Positions 9,687 to 18,297 of a DNA stretch of 33,577 nt are shown piece by piece (positions within the stretch are counted from its first letter, which is position 1; each line of letters begins with the position of its first letter). The position numbers were made by a program, and so were the translations under genes. Origin of the DNA: Chromatiales bacterium. GTDB taxonomy: Bacteria; Pseudomonadota; Gammaproteobacteria; Chromatiales; Chromatiaceae. Under the pieces are notes generated by a model. The model searched no databases, was not told where the DNA came from, and saw only the letters and a list, made by a program, of their open reading frames with translations. The stretch spans positions 1 to 33,577 of the forward strand of contig JANQLO010000025.1 of NCBI GenBank assembly GCA_028280505.1. Direction: 5' to 3'.

Positions 9687-9844
9687 GGGTATTTCCGATA
9701 ATTCTGCGCGAATCGGGTCGGGAACGGGATTTGGCCGATCAAGGCGCGAAGTACACGCCATGGCGGGCTATCGCGAAACTTTGCAACGCCGAGCGGCGGA
9801 ATCCCGACCCTGAAATGATCGCGTACGAATTGTTGGAAGTACCC
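9687..9844. mobile_element. MITE-like inverted-repeat element between tRNA-Leu and its terminator
   Basis: The 158-bp segment has terminal inverted repeats GGGTATTTCC (9687-9696) and GGAAGTACCC (9835-9844), with one mismatch. These continue into AATTC and, further in, GGGTCGGGA on both arms. The centre (9765/9766) reads GCG|GGCTATCGCG. The core, from ATCAAGGCGC through GGCTAT and CGAA to ACGCCGAG, parallels the core of the 159-bp element at 29255-29413. Flanking TTCG and TTAG could be a decayed 4-bp target duplication. No coding capacity is evident. With the nuo leader and terminator this accounts for the gene-free stretch 9489-9851. Confidence 0.6.
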
Positions 9845-9851
9845 TTAGATT

Positions 9852-9936
9852 TGGTGCCGAAGGCCGGACTCGAACCGGCACGGCTTTCGCCACTACCCCC
9901 TCAAGATAGCGTGTCTACCAATTTCACCACTTCGGC
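9852..9936 (-). tRNA. leuU: tRNA-Leu (anticodon GAG)
   Basis: An 85-nt class II tRNA is read on the minus strand. The acceptor stem is GCCGAAG/CTTCGGC, and the CCA end is encoded (9854-9852). The D-region is TGGTGAAATTGGTAGACAC. The anticodon stem CTATC/GGTAG carries the loop TTGAGGG, giving anticodon GAG. A variable arm with TGGCGAAAGCC and the T-loop GGTTCGAGTCC follow. It lies 22 bp after secG, the conserved secG-leuU neighbourhood, and is probably cotranscribed. Confidence 0.96.
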
Positions 9937-9958
9937 TGGAACTTGAAACGCGTGCCGG

Positions 9959-10330
9959 TCACTCCGGAATCGGCGGCAGATCGCCACCTGTCGCGGGCGC
10001 TTCGGGTATCGGCGGCAGATCGACCCCGGCCGGCACTTCGGGCACCTCGCTTTCGATCGCCGCGGGCGGAATCGCATCCATCAACGTCTGCGGTTCCGTG
10101 CTGCGCATCGCGAAGCCCGCTAGGGTCATACTGGTCACGAAGAACAGCGTCGCCAACACCGCCGTGCTGCGGCTCAGGAAGTTCGATGCGCCGCGCGAGC
10201 CGAATACCGATGCCGATGCACCCGAACCAAAGGCCGCACCCATGTCCGCCCCTTTGCCGTGTTGCACCAGAATCAGCGCAACCAGGCCGATGGCCAGAAA
10301 CAAATGCACGACAACCAATACCGTTTCCAT
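9959..10330 (-). CDS. secG: protein translocase subunit SecG
   Basis: SecG, 123 residues, is the small accessory subunit of the SecYEG translocon in the inner membrane. It has two hydrophobic segments (about residues 4-22 and 53-73). Between them lies the conserved cytosolic loop QHGKGADMGAAFGSGASASV followed by FGSRGASNFLSRSTA. The C-terminal 35 residues are proline- and acid-rich with the heptad DLPPIPE occurring twice, a low-complexity tail probably outside the conserved core. A GAGG ribosome binding site precedes the ATG. It follows tpiA by 17 bp and precedes tRNA-Leu. Confidence 0.96.
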   Translation of the reverse strand: METVLVVVHLFLAIGLVALILVQHGKGADMGAAFGSGASASVFGSRGASNFLSRSTAVLATLFFVTSMTLAGFAMRSTEPQTLMDAIPPAAIESEVPEVPAGVDLPPIPEAPATGGDLPPIPE

Positions 10331-10347
10331 TATCGAACCTCAGTCGA

Positions 10348-11091
10348 TCAGCGATTTGCCGCCGAGCAAACCGCGAGAAAATCGTCCGCTTTCAGCGAAG
10401 CACCGCCGATCAGGCCACCATCGATATCGGCCTGGGCCAGCAGCTCGGCGGCATTTTTGGGATTCATGCTACCGCCATACAACACACGCACTTTGTCGGC
10501 CACGGCAGCCAGACGCCCCCGAATGAAGGCATGAACCTCTTGTGCCTGCTCCGGCGTCGCGGTCTTGCCTGTGCCGATGGCCCACACGGGTTCGTAGGCG
10601 ATCACGCCCTCGCCGACGGCATCGAGGCCGCAATGCGCGATAACCGCATCCAGCTGACGCGCGACAACCTGCTCGGTGATGCCCTGCTCGCGCTCTTCCA
10701 GCGTCTCGCCGACGCAAAGGATCGGCACCAGACCGGCAGCCTGCGCCGCGGTAAATTTCTCCGCCACCGTCTGATCGCTCTCGCCGTGATAGGCGCGACG
10801 CTCGGAATGGCCGATGATCACGAAGCGACAACCGAAATCGGCCAGCATCGGGCCGGCGATTTCGCCCGTATAGGCGCCGGATGCATGTACCGAGACGTCC
10901 TGACCGCCCCAAGCGACGGGCGTTCCGTCAAGCTGGGCCCGGGTATCCGCGAGGTAGATCGCCGGCGCACAAACCGCGACCTCTGCCGTCGTCACCTGTC
11001 CGATACCGGCCTTTAGGCCACCCAGCAACTCGGCGATGCTGGCGCGAGATCCGTTCATTTTCCAGTTACCGGCGACCAAAGGCTGACGCAT
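10348..11091 (-). CDS. tpiA: triosephosphate isomerase
   Basis: TpiA, 247 residues, interconverts dihydroxyacetone phosphate and glyceraldehyde 3-phosphate in the cytosol. Catalytic residues are all visible: K11 in NWKMNG, H95 in IIGHSERR, and E167 in AYEPVWAIGTGK, which also opens the flexible loop. The phosphate-binding YGGSMNPKNAAELL and GGLIGGASL follow near the C-terminus. The start MRQPLVAGNWKMNG is standard. It is the first gene of a short unit with secG and tRNA-Leu, with a candidate promoter just upstream. Confidence 0.98.
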   Translation of the reverse strand: MRQPLVAGNWKMNGSRASIAELLGGLKAGIGQVTTAEVAVCAPAIYLADTRAQLDGTPVAWGGQDVSVHASGAYTGEIAGPMLADFGCRFVIIGHSERRAYHGESDQTVAEKFTAAQAAGLVPILCVGETLEEREQGITEQVVARQLDAVIAHCGLDAVGEGVIAYEPVWAIGTGKTATPEQAQEVHAFIRGRLAAVADKVRVLYGGSMNPKNAAELLAQADIDGGLIGGASLKADDFLAVCSAANR

Positions 11092-11120
11092 GCGACGCTC
11101 CGCTTAAAATCGAGCGGCGT

Positions 11121-11149
11121 AGCTTAACGGCGCGGCGCCGTCAAATCAA
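11121..11149 (-). promoter_or_regulatory. candidate promoter for tpiA-secG-tRNA-Leu
   Basis: Minus strand TTGATT (11149-11144), 17 bp, then TAAGCT (11126-11121), about 30 bp upstream of the tpiA ATG. An alternative using the overlapping TTGACG and TACGCC, also 17 bp apart, is possible. The glmM-tpiA gap shows no obvious terminator, so read-through is also possible. Confidence 0.4.
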
Positions 11150-11172
11150 TGCCGTGCAAGCAAAACCGGGGC

Positions 11173-12519
11173 CTATCGCGAGACCAATTCCCGCACGGCG
11201 TCTGCAATGGCATTGGCCTTGGAGGCCACCACATCGGCCTCGCGCCCCTCGACCATGACCCGGATCAGCGGCTCGGTGCCCGAAGGTCTCAGCAAGACCC
11301 GACCATCGTCACCCATATCCGATTCGACGGCGCTGACCGCATCGTTGACCATGCTATCGGCCATGACGTCGGCGGCCGGCATGTCGCCAAGCGGCACATT
11401 GACCAGTTCCTGCGGATACTTGCGCATGCCTCGGCGCAGTTCGGCGAGCGAGCGCCCGGTCTTGTTGATTTCGGCCAATACCTGCAGCGCCGAGACGATA
11501 CCGTCACCCGTGGTGGTGCGGTCACGGCAGATGATGTGGCCCGACGGCTCGCCGCCCAACGTCCAGTCGCGTTCGGACAGACGTTCCAGGATATAGCGAT
11601 CGCCGACCGCAACACGCTCGAAACCGACGCCGAGGTCGCGCAGTGCGACCTCCAAGCCGAGATTGCTCATCAGCGTGCCGACGACGCTGCCGTTCAACCC
11701 GCCGTTGGTAAGTCGCGAACCGGCAATGATGTACAAGAGTTCGTCGCCGTCGACAATCTCGCCGTTACCGTCGACCATGATCACCCGGTCACCGTCGCCG
11801 TCGAGCGCGATCCCGAGGTCGGCCCCGTTGACCCGCACCGAGCTGGCCAGCGCACGCGGCTTGGTCGCACCGAAACCGTCGTTGATATTCAGCCCGTTGG
11901 GCTCGGCACCGATGGTGATCACCTCGGCGCCGATCTCTTCCAGCACCTCCGGTGCGATGTGGTAGGTCGCACCATGCGCGCAGTCGACCACCACTTTGAG
12001 TCCGCGGAAGTCCAATCGCGACGGAATGGTGCTCTTACAGAACTCGATGTAGCGACCGCGGGCATCATCGAGGCGTTTGGCTTTGCCGAGCGCGCTCGAA
12101 CTGACCGTCGTCATCGGCTTGTCCAGCTCACGCTCGATCTCCTCCTCCACCGCATCGGGCAGCTTGTTGCCGGTTGCGGAGAAGAACTTGATGCCGTTGT
12201 CTTCGTGCGGGTTGTGCGACGCACTGATCACGATGCCGGCGCTGCCGTGCAGCGTCCGCGTCAGATAGGCGATGCCCGGCGTGGGCATCGGACCCAACAT
12301 ACGAATGTTGACGCCGGCCGCGGCCAAACCGGCCTCCAAGGCCGCCTCGAACATATAGCCCGAGATACGCGTGTCTTTGCCGATGAGAATTTTGCTGCCC
12401 GGACCGTTACCGAGCACCCGGCCGGCGGCCCAACCCAGCTTGAGAACGAATTCCGGATTGATGGGTCCTTCCCCGACGCGCCCGCGAATGCCGTCGGTAC
12501 CGAAGTATTTTCGAGCCAT
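11173..12519 (-). CDS. glmM: phosphoglucosamine mutase
   Basis: GlmM, 448 residues, converts glucosamine 6-phosphate to glucosamine 1-phosphate for UDP-GlcNAc, peptidoglycan and LPS synthesis. It shows the full phosphohexomutase architecture: N-terminal YFGTDGIRG, the phosphoserine loop with S101 in [12 protein letters not shown], the Mg-binding loop D240-G-D-G-D-R, the sugar-binding GEPSGH near residue 325, and the C-terminal phosphate-binding [23 protein letters not shown] ribosome binding site precedes the ATG. It lies 45 bp downstream of folP, as in many gammaproteobacteria. Confidence 0.98.
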   Translation of the reverse strand: MARKYFGTDGIRGRVGEGPINPEFVLKLGWAAGRVLGNGPGSKILIGKDTRISGYMFEAALEAGLAAAGVNIRMLGPMPTPGIAYLTRTLHGSAGIVISASHNPHEDNGIKFFSATGNKLPDAVEEEIERELDKPMTTVSSSALGKAKRLDDARGRYIEFCKSTIPSRLDFRGLKVVVDCAHGATYHIAPEVLEEIGAEVITIGAEPNGLNINDGFGATKPRALASSVRVNGADLGIALDGDGDRVIMVDGNGEIVDGDELLYIIAGSRLTNGGLNGSVVGTLMSNLGLEVALRDLGVGFERVAVGDRYILERLSERDWTLGGEPSGHIICRDRTTTGDGIVSALQVLAEINKTGRSLAELRRGMRKYPQELVNVPLGDMPAADVMADSMVNDAVSAVESDMGDDGRVLLRPSGTEPLIRVMVEGREADVVASKANAIADAVRELVSR

Positions 12520-12564
12520 ATTTCTTATTCCTCAAAAGACCGTTGATGCACGACGGCGAAGCGA

Positions 12565-13413
12565 CTAATCGCCCTCGAACCGCTCTGTCGTTACGGCCTG
12601 CCATATCTTCAACGCATCCGCCGTCTCGGCGACATCGTGCACCCTGACGATATGCGCGCCACGCTCGACCGCCATCAACGCGGCGGCCACGCTTGCCGAC
12701 ACCCGCTCATCCACCGCACGTCCGGTCACCTTGCCAAGCACGGATTTACGCGAAATCCCGACCAGTAAAGGCAGACCCGGCTCCCGGAACTCGGCCAGAC
12801 GACGCAGCAAGGTCAAATTGTGCTGCAAGGTCTTGCCGAAACCGAAACCGGGATCGAGCAGCAAACGCTCGCGTGCTATGCCGCCCGCCTCGGATGCCGC
12901 CACGCGTTGTGTCAGATAGTCCATGATATCGACCACGACATCGTCATATTGAGGCGCGGTCTGCATCGTGCGCGGATCGCCCTGCATGTGCATCAAACAC
13001 ACCGGCAGGCCCGCCGCAGCCGCGGCCTCGATCGCGCCGGGGGCACGCAAGGCGGCGACATCGTTGATCAAACCGGCCCCCGCCGCAGCGGCCGCGGCCA
13101 TTACCTCGGGCTTGCTGGTGTCGATCGACACGGGGACCTCGAAGGCATCGACCAGGCGTTCGATGACCGGTATGACCCGGTCCAACTCCTTGTCCAACGG
13201 CACCGCTTCGGCGCCCGGTCGTGTGGATTCGCCGCCGACGTCGAGGATCGCCACCCCGTTCGCGATCATGTGTTCGGCCTGGCGCAGCGCGTCATCGGGC
13301 GCAAAATGACGCCCGCCGTCGGAAAAGGAATCCGGCGTGATGTTCAGGATCCCCATGACCTTGGGCGACGACAGATCGAGGGGTTTACCGGCGCAGTCGA
13401 GTATCAGTTTCAT
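12565..13413 (-). CDS. folP: dihydropteroate synthase
   Basis: FolP, 282 residues, condenses the hydroxymethyl-dihydropterin pyrophosphate with p-aminobenzoate in folate synthesis and is the sulfonamide target. Both family signatures are present: VMGILNITPDSFSDGG near residue 20 and DVGGESTRPGAEAVP near residue 59, with GLINDVAALR near residue 114 and GISRKSVLG near residue 219. The start MKLILDCAGKPLDL matches homologues. No Shine-Dalgarno sequence is seen before the ATG. The only sequence between it and a strong terminator-like hairpin is GTTTT, which is unusual. Confidence 0.97.
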   Translation of the reverse strand: MKLILDCAGKPLDLSSPKVMGILNITPDSFSDGGRHFAPDDALRQAEHMIANGVAILDVGGESTRPGAEAVPLDKELDRVIPVIERLVDAFEVPVSIDTSKPEVMAAAAAAGAGLINDVAALRAPGAIEAAAAAGLPVCLMHMQGDPRTMQTAPQYDDVVVDIMDYLTQRVAASEAGGIARERLLLDPGFGFGKTLQHNLTLLRRLAEFREPGLPLLVGISRKSVLGKVTGRAVDERVSASVAAALMAVERGAHIVRVHDVAETADALKIWQAVTTERFEGD

Positions 13414-13418
13414 AAAAC

Positions 13419-13454
13419 AAAGAACCGGGTGACAGGAATGTCACCCGGTTCTTT
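13419..13454 (-). terminator. strong hairpin terminator between ftsH and folP, abutting the folP start
   Basis: AAAGAACCGGGTGAC (13419-13433) is the exact reverse complement of GTCACCCGGTTCTTT (13440-13454), a 15-bp perfect stem with a 6-base loop. On the minus strand the stem ends CCGGTTCTTT and runs into GTTTTATG, a U-rich tail that includes the folP start codon. It looks like a rho-independent terminator for ftsH, leaving folP dependent on read-through or on an undetected internal start. Confidence 0.7.
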
Positions 13455-13470
13455 AGGGTCTGTAGACCCT
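13455..13470 (-). other. second small hairpin between the ftsH stop and the terminator
   Basis: AGGGTC-TGTA-GACCCT forms a 6-bp stem with a 4-base loop directly adjoining the larger hairpin, about 30 bp after the ftsH stop. Tandem hairpins could stabilise the ftsH 3' end. No alternative-pairing attenuator is demonstrated. Confidence 0.4.
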
Positions 13471-13501
13471 TAAATATGCCCTAGACGGAAGATTCAGCCT
13501 A

Positions 13502-15427
13502 TCAATGCTGACCGGCCGGCCCACCGATCGGTGCCTCGCCATCGGGATTCTCCCCGGTATCGGCCTTGGCACCACCGCCGGGCCGCGGCTGCGAATCGTC
13601 GTCCCAACCGGCCGGCGGACGGGGATCGCGGCCTTCCATGATGTCGCGGATCTGATCGCTGTCGATGGTCTCGTATTTCATGAGCGCCTCGGCCATCGCA
13701 TGCAGCTTGTCGATATGCTCTTTCAGGATGCTCTCCGCACGATCGTAGTTGCGATCGATGAAAGCCCGCACCTCTTCGTCGATGGCATGCGCGGTGTCGT
13801 CCGACAGGGCCTTGTGCTGCGTCACCGACCGACCGAGGAACACCTCGCCTTCGTCTTCACCGTACGCCAACGGCCCCATACGGTCCGACAGGCCCCATTT
13901 CGTCACCATGTTCCGGGCAAGATCGGTCGCGCGCATGATGTCGTTCGACGCCCCCGTGGTCACCGACTGCGCACCGAAAATCAGATCTTCGGCGATACGC
14001 CCCCCGAACAGGCTGGAGATCTGACTCTCCAGGTGTTCCTTGCTGTGACTGTAACGATCCTCCTCCGGCAGGAACATGGTCACACCCAGCGCACGGCCAC
14101 GCGGAATGATGGTGACCTTGTAGACGGGATCGTGCGACGGCACCTTGAGCCCGACGATGGCATGCCCCGCTTCGTGATAGGCGGTGAGGCGCTTCTCCTC
14201 TTCCTTCATCGCCATCGACTTGCGTTCGGCACCCATCATGATCTTGTCTTTGGCCTTCTCCATGTCTTCCATGTCGACCAGGCGTTTATTGGCGCGGGCG
14301 GCGAACAGGGCGGCCTCGTTGACCAGGTTGGCCAAATCGGCGCCCGAGAAACCGGGGGTGCCGCGGGCGATGATCGACGGTTTGACGTCCTCGGACAGCG
14401 GCACTTTACGCAAGTGCACTTTGAGGATTTGTTCGCGACCCAGGATGTCGGGCAGACCGACGACCACCTGGCGGTCGAAACGGCCGGGGCGCAGCAGGGC
14501 CGGATCGAGCACGTCCGGACGGTTGGTCGCAGCGATCACGATAACGCCTTCGTTACCCTCGAAGCCGTCCATCTCGACCAGCAACTGGTTCAGCGTCTGC
14601 TCGCGCTCGTCATGCCCACCGCCAAGCCCGGCACCGCGGTGGCGGCCGACCGCATCGATCTCGTCGATGAAGATGATGCAGGGCGCGTGCTTTTTCGCCT
14701 GGTCGAACATGTCGCGCACCCGCGACGCACCGACACCGACGAACATCTCGACGAAGTCCGAGCCGGAGATGGTAAAGAACGGCACCTTGGCCTCACCGGC
14801 GATTGCACGTGCCAGCAAGGTCTTACCGGTACCCGGCGGGCCGACCATCAGCACGCCGCTGGGGATCTTGCCGCCGAGTTTCTGGAACTTGGACGGGTCC
14901 TTGAGGAAATCGACCAGCTCCTTGACCTCTTCCTTCGCCTCTTCACAACCGGCGACATCGGAGAAGGTCACCTTGACCTGGTCCTCGGTCAGCATGCGCG
15001 CCTTGCTCTTGCCGAACGACATGGCACCTCGACCGGCACCGCCCCCCTGCATCTGGCGCATGAAGAAAATCCACAAACCGATCAGGATGAACAGCGGGAA
15101 CCAGTTGATGAGGATCTGCCACAGGATCGACGGCTGCTCCGGCGGCTTGGCCCGGATTTCGACCCCGGCCTTGAGCAGATCACCGACCAGTCCCGGATCG
15201 TTCGGCGACTCGGTGGTGAAACGGCTACCCGAGGTCATGGTACCGTCGATACGGCCGTCTTTATAGATGATGACGCTGGAAACGTTTTTACGATCGACCT
15301 GTTCGAGGAACTTGGAATAAGAGATCGGCGGCGCCCCGGTCTTAGGCTTCGTGAAGCTGTTGAAAACGGTCATCAACACAATTGCGATGATGACCCAAAG
15401 AACGATATTTTTTGCCATGTCGTTCAC
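13502..15427 (-). CDS. ftsH: ATP-dependent zinc metalloprotease FtsH
   Basis: FtsH, 641 residues from the chosen GTG, is a membrane-anchored AAA+ protease that degrades misfolded membrane proteins and regulators such as LpxC. Two membrane segments (about residues 8-22 and 105-123) flank a periplasmic domain. The AAA domain has Walker A GPPGTGKT (196-203), Walker [10 protein letters not shown], and the second region of homology [20 protein letters not shown]. The zinc site HEAGH is at 418-422. The GTG at 15427 ([11 protein letters not shown]) follows GAGGGA by 6 bases and matches family starts; an ATG at 15418 and a longer in-frame ATG at 15466 are alternatives. The C-terminal tail is rich in Gly, Pro and Asp. 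Confidence 0.97.
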   Translation of the reverse strand: MNDMAKNIVLWVIIAIVLMTVFNSFTKPKTGAPPISYSKFLEQVDRKNVSSVIIYKDGRIDGTMTSGSRFTTESPNDPGLVGDLLKAGVEIRAKPPEQPSILWQILINWFPLFILIGLWIFFMRQMQGGGAGRGAMSFGKSKARMLTEDQVKVTFSDVAGCEEAKEEVKELVDFLKDPSKFQKLGGKIPSGVLMVGPPGTGKTLLARAIAGEAKVPFFTISGSDFVEMFVGVGASRVRDMFDQAKKHAPCIIFIDEIDAVGRHRGAGLGGGHDEREQTLNQLLVEMDGFEGNEGVIVIAATNRPDVLDPALLRPGRFDRQVVVGLPDILGREQILKVHLRKVPLSEDVKPSIIARGTPGFSGADLANLVNEAALFAARANKRLVDMEDMEKAKDKIMMGAERKSMAMKEEEKRLTAYHEAGHAIVGLKVPSHDPVYKVTIIPRGRALGVTMFLPEEDRYSHSKEHLESQISSLFGGRIAEDLIFGAQSVTTGASNDIMRATDLARNMVTKWGLSDRMGPLAYGEDEGEVFLGRSVTQHKALSDDTAHAIDEEVRAFIDRNYDRAESILKEHIDKLHAMAEALMKYETIDSDQIRDIMEGRDPRPPAGWDDDSQPRPGGGAKADTGENPDGEAPIGGPAGQH

Positions 15428-15532
15428 GACGAATCCCTCATGCCTGGTCGGCGTTATCGCCGGCACGCTGGCCGGTCACAGTCACAGCGCCCGCGCGGAG
15501 CGCCCAATTTAGCTTAATTGTTTCGTAAACTA

Positions 15533-16153
15533 CTACGAATGATAGTTCCCGGCTACCAGATAAACCTCGCGGCTATTCGGCCGCGAAGCCTTGGGTTTCC
15601 GAGTAACCGCACGCCCGAATCGCGACTTCACGTCACGCATCCATGCATCGAAGCCCTCGCCGTGGAACACTTTGCACACGAAGCCCCCGCCGGGACGCAG
15701 ATGCTGCGTGCAAAAATCCAAGGCCAGCTCGCACAGCAGCATCGCTCGCGGCTGATCGACCGCGGCCACCCCGCTGATATTGGGGGCCATATCGGATAAC
15801 ACAAGATCGACGGGACGCTTGCCCAGGACATCCGTCAATTGCCGCAGCGCATCGTCTTCCCGAAAATCGCCCTGCAACGGCGTCACACCGGGCATAGGCT
15901 CGATCGGCAGGAGATCGAAGGCGACGACCTCGCCTTCGGGGCCGACCAGGTCGGCCGCGACCTGCGACCAGCCACCGGGCGCGGCGCCCAGATCGACAAT
16001 CACCCGGCCACGCTTGATAAATCGATCTTTTTCCTGCAGTTCCAACAACTTATAAGCCGCACGCGAACGGTAGCCCTCGCGTTTGGAACGCTTCACGTAT
16101 TCATCATTCACATGCCGCTGCATCCAGCGGTGGCTGCTTTTGGAACGACTCAT
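15533..16153 (-). CDS. rlmE: 23S rRNA (uridine-2'-O-)-methyltransferase RlmE
   Basis: RlmE (FtsJ/RrmJ), 206 residues, methylates the 2'-O of U2552 (E. coli numbering) in 23S rRNA during late 50S assembly. The SAM-binding motif is VDLGAAPGGWSQVA (about 53-66). The K-D-K-E catalytic tetrad is visible as K35, D121 (LSDMAPN), K161 (KVFHGEGFD) and E196 (SREVYLVA). It precedes ftsH by 105 bp and diverges from yhbY, the same arrangement as in E. coli. Confidence 0.97.
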   Translation of the reverse strand: MSRSKSSHRWMQRHVNDEYVKRSKREGYRSRAAYKLLELQEKDRFIKRGRVIVDLGAAPGGWSQVAADLVGPEGEVVAFDLLPIEPMPGVTPLQGDFREDDALRQLTDVLGKRPVDLVLSDMAPNISGVAAVDQPRAMLLCELALDFCTQHLRPGGGFVCKVFHGEGFDAWMRDVKSRFGRAVTRKPKASRPNSREVYLVAGNYHS

Positions 16154-16281
16154 GGAAACTCTCGCGGATCCGCGATGAAAAAGCTGGACCTCGATTATGC
16201 CATCTGGCCGTCACGATCTCGCGTGATCGCCGTGGTGCTTGGCGGTATAGTTGCGACCCTTTTCATCAAGCCGACCCTGTG
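16154..16281. promoter_or_regulatory. divergent promoter region between rlmE and yhbY
   Basis: The 128-bp gap separates divergent genes and should carry promoters both ways. Candidate -10 boxes are CATAAT on the minus strand (16199-16194) for rlmE-ftsH and TATAGT on the plus strand (16246-16251) for yhbY. I could not find convincing -35 boxes for either. Confidence 0.35.
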
Positions 16282-16578
16282 ATGACGCTTTCCAACAACC
16301 AAAAACGCCACTTGCGCGCACTCGGCCATCATCTCAAACCCGTGGTGTGGATCGGCCAGCACGGTCTGGGCGAAAACGTGCTGGCCGAAATCGGACAGGC
16401 ACTGGATTCCCACGAGTTGATCAAGATAAAAATCGCCGCCGATCGCGACAACCGAACCGGAATCGCCGACGCCATCCTGTCCGAGACCCGGGCCGAGGCC
16501 ATTCACCGTATCGGGCAAATGCTGGTGTTGTTCCGGCGTAATCCGAAGAAACCCAAAATCGCACTGCCGTCGAGCTAA
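16282..16578 (+). CDS. yhbY: YhbY family RNA-binding protein (CRM domain)
   Basis: A 98-residue CRM-domain protein associated with 50S ribosomal precursors. The sequence MTLSNNQKRHLRALGHHLKP, then VVWIGQHGLGENVLAEI and HELIKIKIA, matches the KH-like CRM fold with its GxxG-type loop (QHGLGE). The ATG at 16282 is preceded in frame by GTG at 16279; the ATG is preferred. No strong Shine-Dalgarno sequence is seen. It converges on the glycosyltransferase gene with only 5 bp between the two stop codons and no terminator. Confidence 0.95.
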   Translation: MTLSNNQKRHLRALGHHLKPVVWIGQHGLGENVLAEIGQALDSHELIKIKIAADRDNRTGIADAILSETRAEAIHRIGQMLVLFRRNPKKPKIALPSS

Positions 16579-16583
16579 ACCGG

Positions 16584-17783
16584 TCACATCAAACTTTCGA
16601 ACACCGGCCGGTAGCGTTCGACCGACGCCATCCAGTTGCGCTCCTTCTCGACGAACACCCGCCCGGCACGGCGGTAGTCCTCCCAGGCGCCGCGCTGCGC
16701 GAACAACTCGGCCACCACATCGGCAAAGGCCTTACGGTCGCCCGCGCGGAACAAACGCCCGGTAACGCCGTCCTCGATCAGCTCCTTGTGCCCACCGACA
16801 TCCGACGCAACCAACAGGCGGCGCTGCGCCATGGCCTCCAGCGGTTTGAGCGGCGTGACCAGATCGGTCAGCCGCATCGGGTGACGCGGATAGACCAACA
16901 CATCGACCAGGTCGTAATACCTTTGCACCTGGTCGTGCGGTACCCGACCGGTGAACACGACCGCATCGTCCTGACCCGACGCAGCGACCTGGGCTTTGAG
17001 ATTGGCCTCCTGCGGACCGCCACCGACCAACAACAACTTTAGATCGGGTATGCGCTCGCGCAACAGCGGCAACGCATCCACCGCGAGATCGAGACCTTCG
17101 TAGGCATAAAAAGAACCCAGAAAACCGATCAGGGGATGACCGGCGACACCCAGGTCGCGCGCGAGCGATTCATCGTACCCGGCCGATTCGCCAAAGCTGG
17201 CGATATCCACCGCATTCGGAATCACCGTCACCTTGTCGGCCGGCACGCCGCGGGCGACGATATCGCTGCGCAACCCTTCACAAATGCAGGTCACCGCGTC
17301 GGCGCGTTCGAATACCGACGTCTCCATCGCGCGGGTCAGGCGATAACGCAAACTGCCCTCGCTGGTCGTACCGTGATCGACCGCGGCATCTTCCCAAAAG
17401 GCACGGCATTCGTAGATCACCGGCAGACGGTGGCGTTTGCCCGCGGACAAGGCGGCCAGTCCGTCGAGCGCCGGCGAATGCGCATGCAAAAGATCCGGGC
17501 GTTCCTGTGCGATGACGTCGTCGAGACGGCGCGATAGCGAGCGTGCGACCTCGAGCTGGTTCAACACCGGCAAACGACTGAACAAATTGTTCCGCTTGGG
17601 CGTGCGATGGAACACCAAATCGTCGACCGTCTCCGGATCGGGCCCGGCCTCGGGATGCTTGATTCCCGTGAGCTGTGCCGTTTCCCAACCGAGCGCGCGC
17701 TGATGCCGGATGATGTTGCGGGTACGGAAGGTATAGCCGGTGTGCACCGGCAACGAATGGTCGAGGACGTGCAGAATCTTCAT
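16584..17783 (-). CDS. GT4-family glycosyltransferase, exosortase (XrtA/PEP-CTERM)-associated type
   Basis: A 399-residue GT-B glycosyltransferase. The start MKILHVLDHSLPVHTGYTFR, then TRNIIRHQRALGWETAQLTG, closely resembles the TIGR04063-type glycosyltransferases found with exosortase A polysaccharide loci (recognised from memory, not searched). GT4 features are present: LLHAHSPALDGL near residue 97, IPNAVDIASFGES near 185, GFLGSFYAYEGLDLAVDAL near 218, LLLVGGGP near 250, and the C-terminal acidic EX7E-like region PLKPLEAMAQRRLLVASDVG followed by GHKELIEDG. It lies 21 bp after greA at the end of the car-greA unit, with no other polysaccharide genes beside it. The sugar donor and acceptor are not predictable. 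Confidence 0.85.
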   Translation of the reverse strand: MKILHVLDHSLPVHTGYTFRTRNIIRHQRALGWETAQLTGIKHPEAGPDPETVDDLVFHRTPKRNNLFSRLPVLNQLEVARSLSRRLDDVIAQERPDLLHAHSPALDGLAALSAGKRHRLPVIYECRAFWEDAAVDHGTTSEGSLRYRLTRAMETSVFERADAVTCICEGLRSDIVARGVPADKVTVIPNAVDIASFGESAGYDESLARDLGVAGHPLIGFLGSFYAYEGLDLAVDALPLLRERIPDLKLLLVGGGPQEANLKAQVAASGQDDAVVFTGRVPHDQVQRYYDLVDVLVYPRHPMRLTDLVTPLKPLEAMAQRRLLVASDVGGHKELIEDGVTGRLFRAGDRKAFADVVAELFAQRGAWEDYRRAGRVFVEKERNWMASVERYRPVFESLM

Positions 17784-17804
17784 CCGAGGCTACTCGAATC
17801 CGGC

Positions 17805-18281
17805 CTATTCGTAGCGCACCTCGAGAATCTCGAATTCATGCGTACCGCCGGGTGCCTCCAAGGCCACCTCGTCCCCCTCCATCTTACCGATCAGCGCACG
17901 GGCGACAGGCGAAGTCACCGAGATCTTACCGTGCTTCAGATCGGCCTCGTCGACACCGACGATCTGATAGGTCTTTTCCTCATCGGTGTTCAGATCCAAC
18001 AGCAATACGGTCGCACCGAACACCACCTTGCCACCGGCATCGAGACTGGCGACGTCGATCACTTGGGCATGCGATAGCTTGCCCTCGATATCTTTGATAC
18101 GCCCTTCGATGAAACCCTGCTGCTCGCGCGCGGCATGGTACTCGGCGTTTTCCTTCAGATCGCCGTGCGCCCTCGCCTCCGAGATCGCCGCGATGATCGC
18201 CGGTCGCTTGACCGTCTTGAGTTCGTTCAGCTCGGCGCGCAGTTTCTCGGCGCCGGCCTTGGTCATGGGATGTTTTTCCAT
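17805..18281 (-). CDS. greA: transcription elongation factor GreA
   Basis: GreA, 158 residues, binds in the RNA polymerase secondary channel and stimulates cleavage of backtracked RNA. The N-terminal coiled coil contains the acidic tip motif [19 protein letters not shown] (about 39-57), followed by [18 protein letters not shown]. The C-terminal domain has [15 protein letters not shown] and ends FEILEVRYE. The start [18 protein letters not shown] matches E. coli MQAIPMT. It follows carB by 16 bp. Confidence 0.98.
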   Translation of the reverse strand: MEKHPMTKAGAEKLRAELNELKTVKRPAIIAAISEARAHGDLKENAEYHAAREQQGFIEGRIKDIEGKLSHAQVIDVASLDAGGKVVFGATVLLLDLNTDEEKTYQIVGVDEADLKHGKISVTSPVARALIGKMEGDEVALEAPGGTHEFEILEVRYE

Positions 18282-18297
18282 TATCGGCTCCTCATGA

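Noticed and set aside
9731-9946. 71-codon plus-strand frame over tRNA-Leu
   Set aside because: It runs through the tRNA gene and the inverted-repeat element; its C-terminal text is the reverse of the tRNA.
13505-15517. 670-codon plus-strand frame opposite ftsH
   Set aside because: Same explanation: a mirror frame of a conserved gene, with no ribosome binding site or domain and biased composition.
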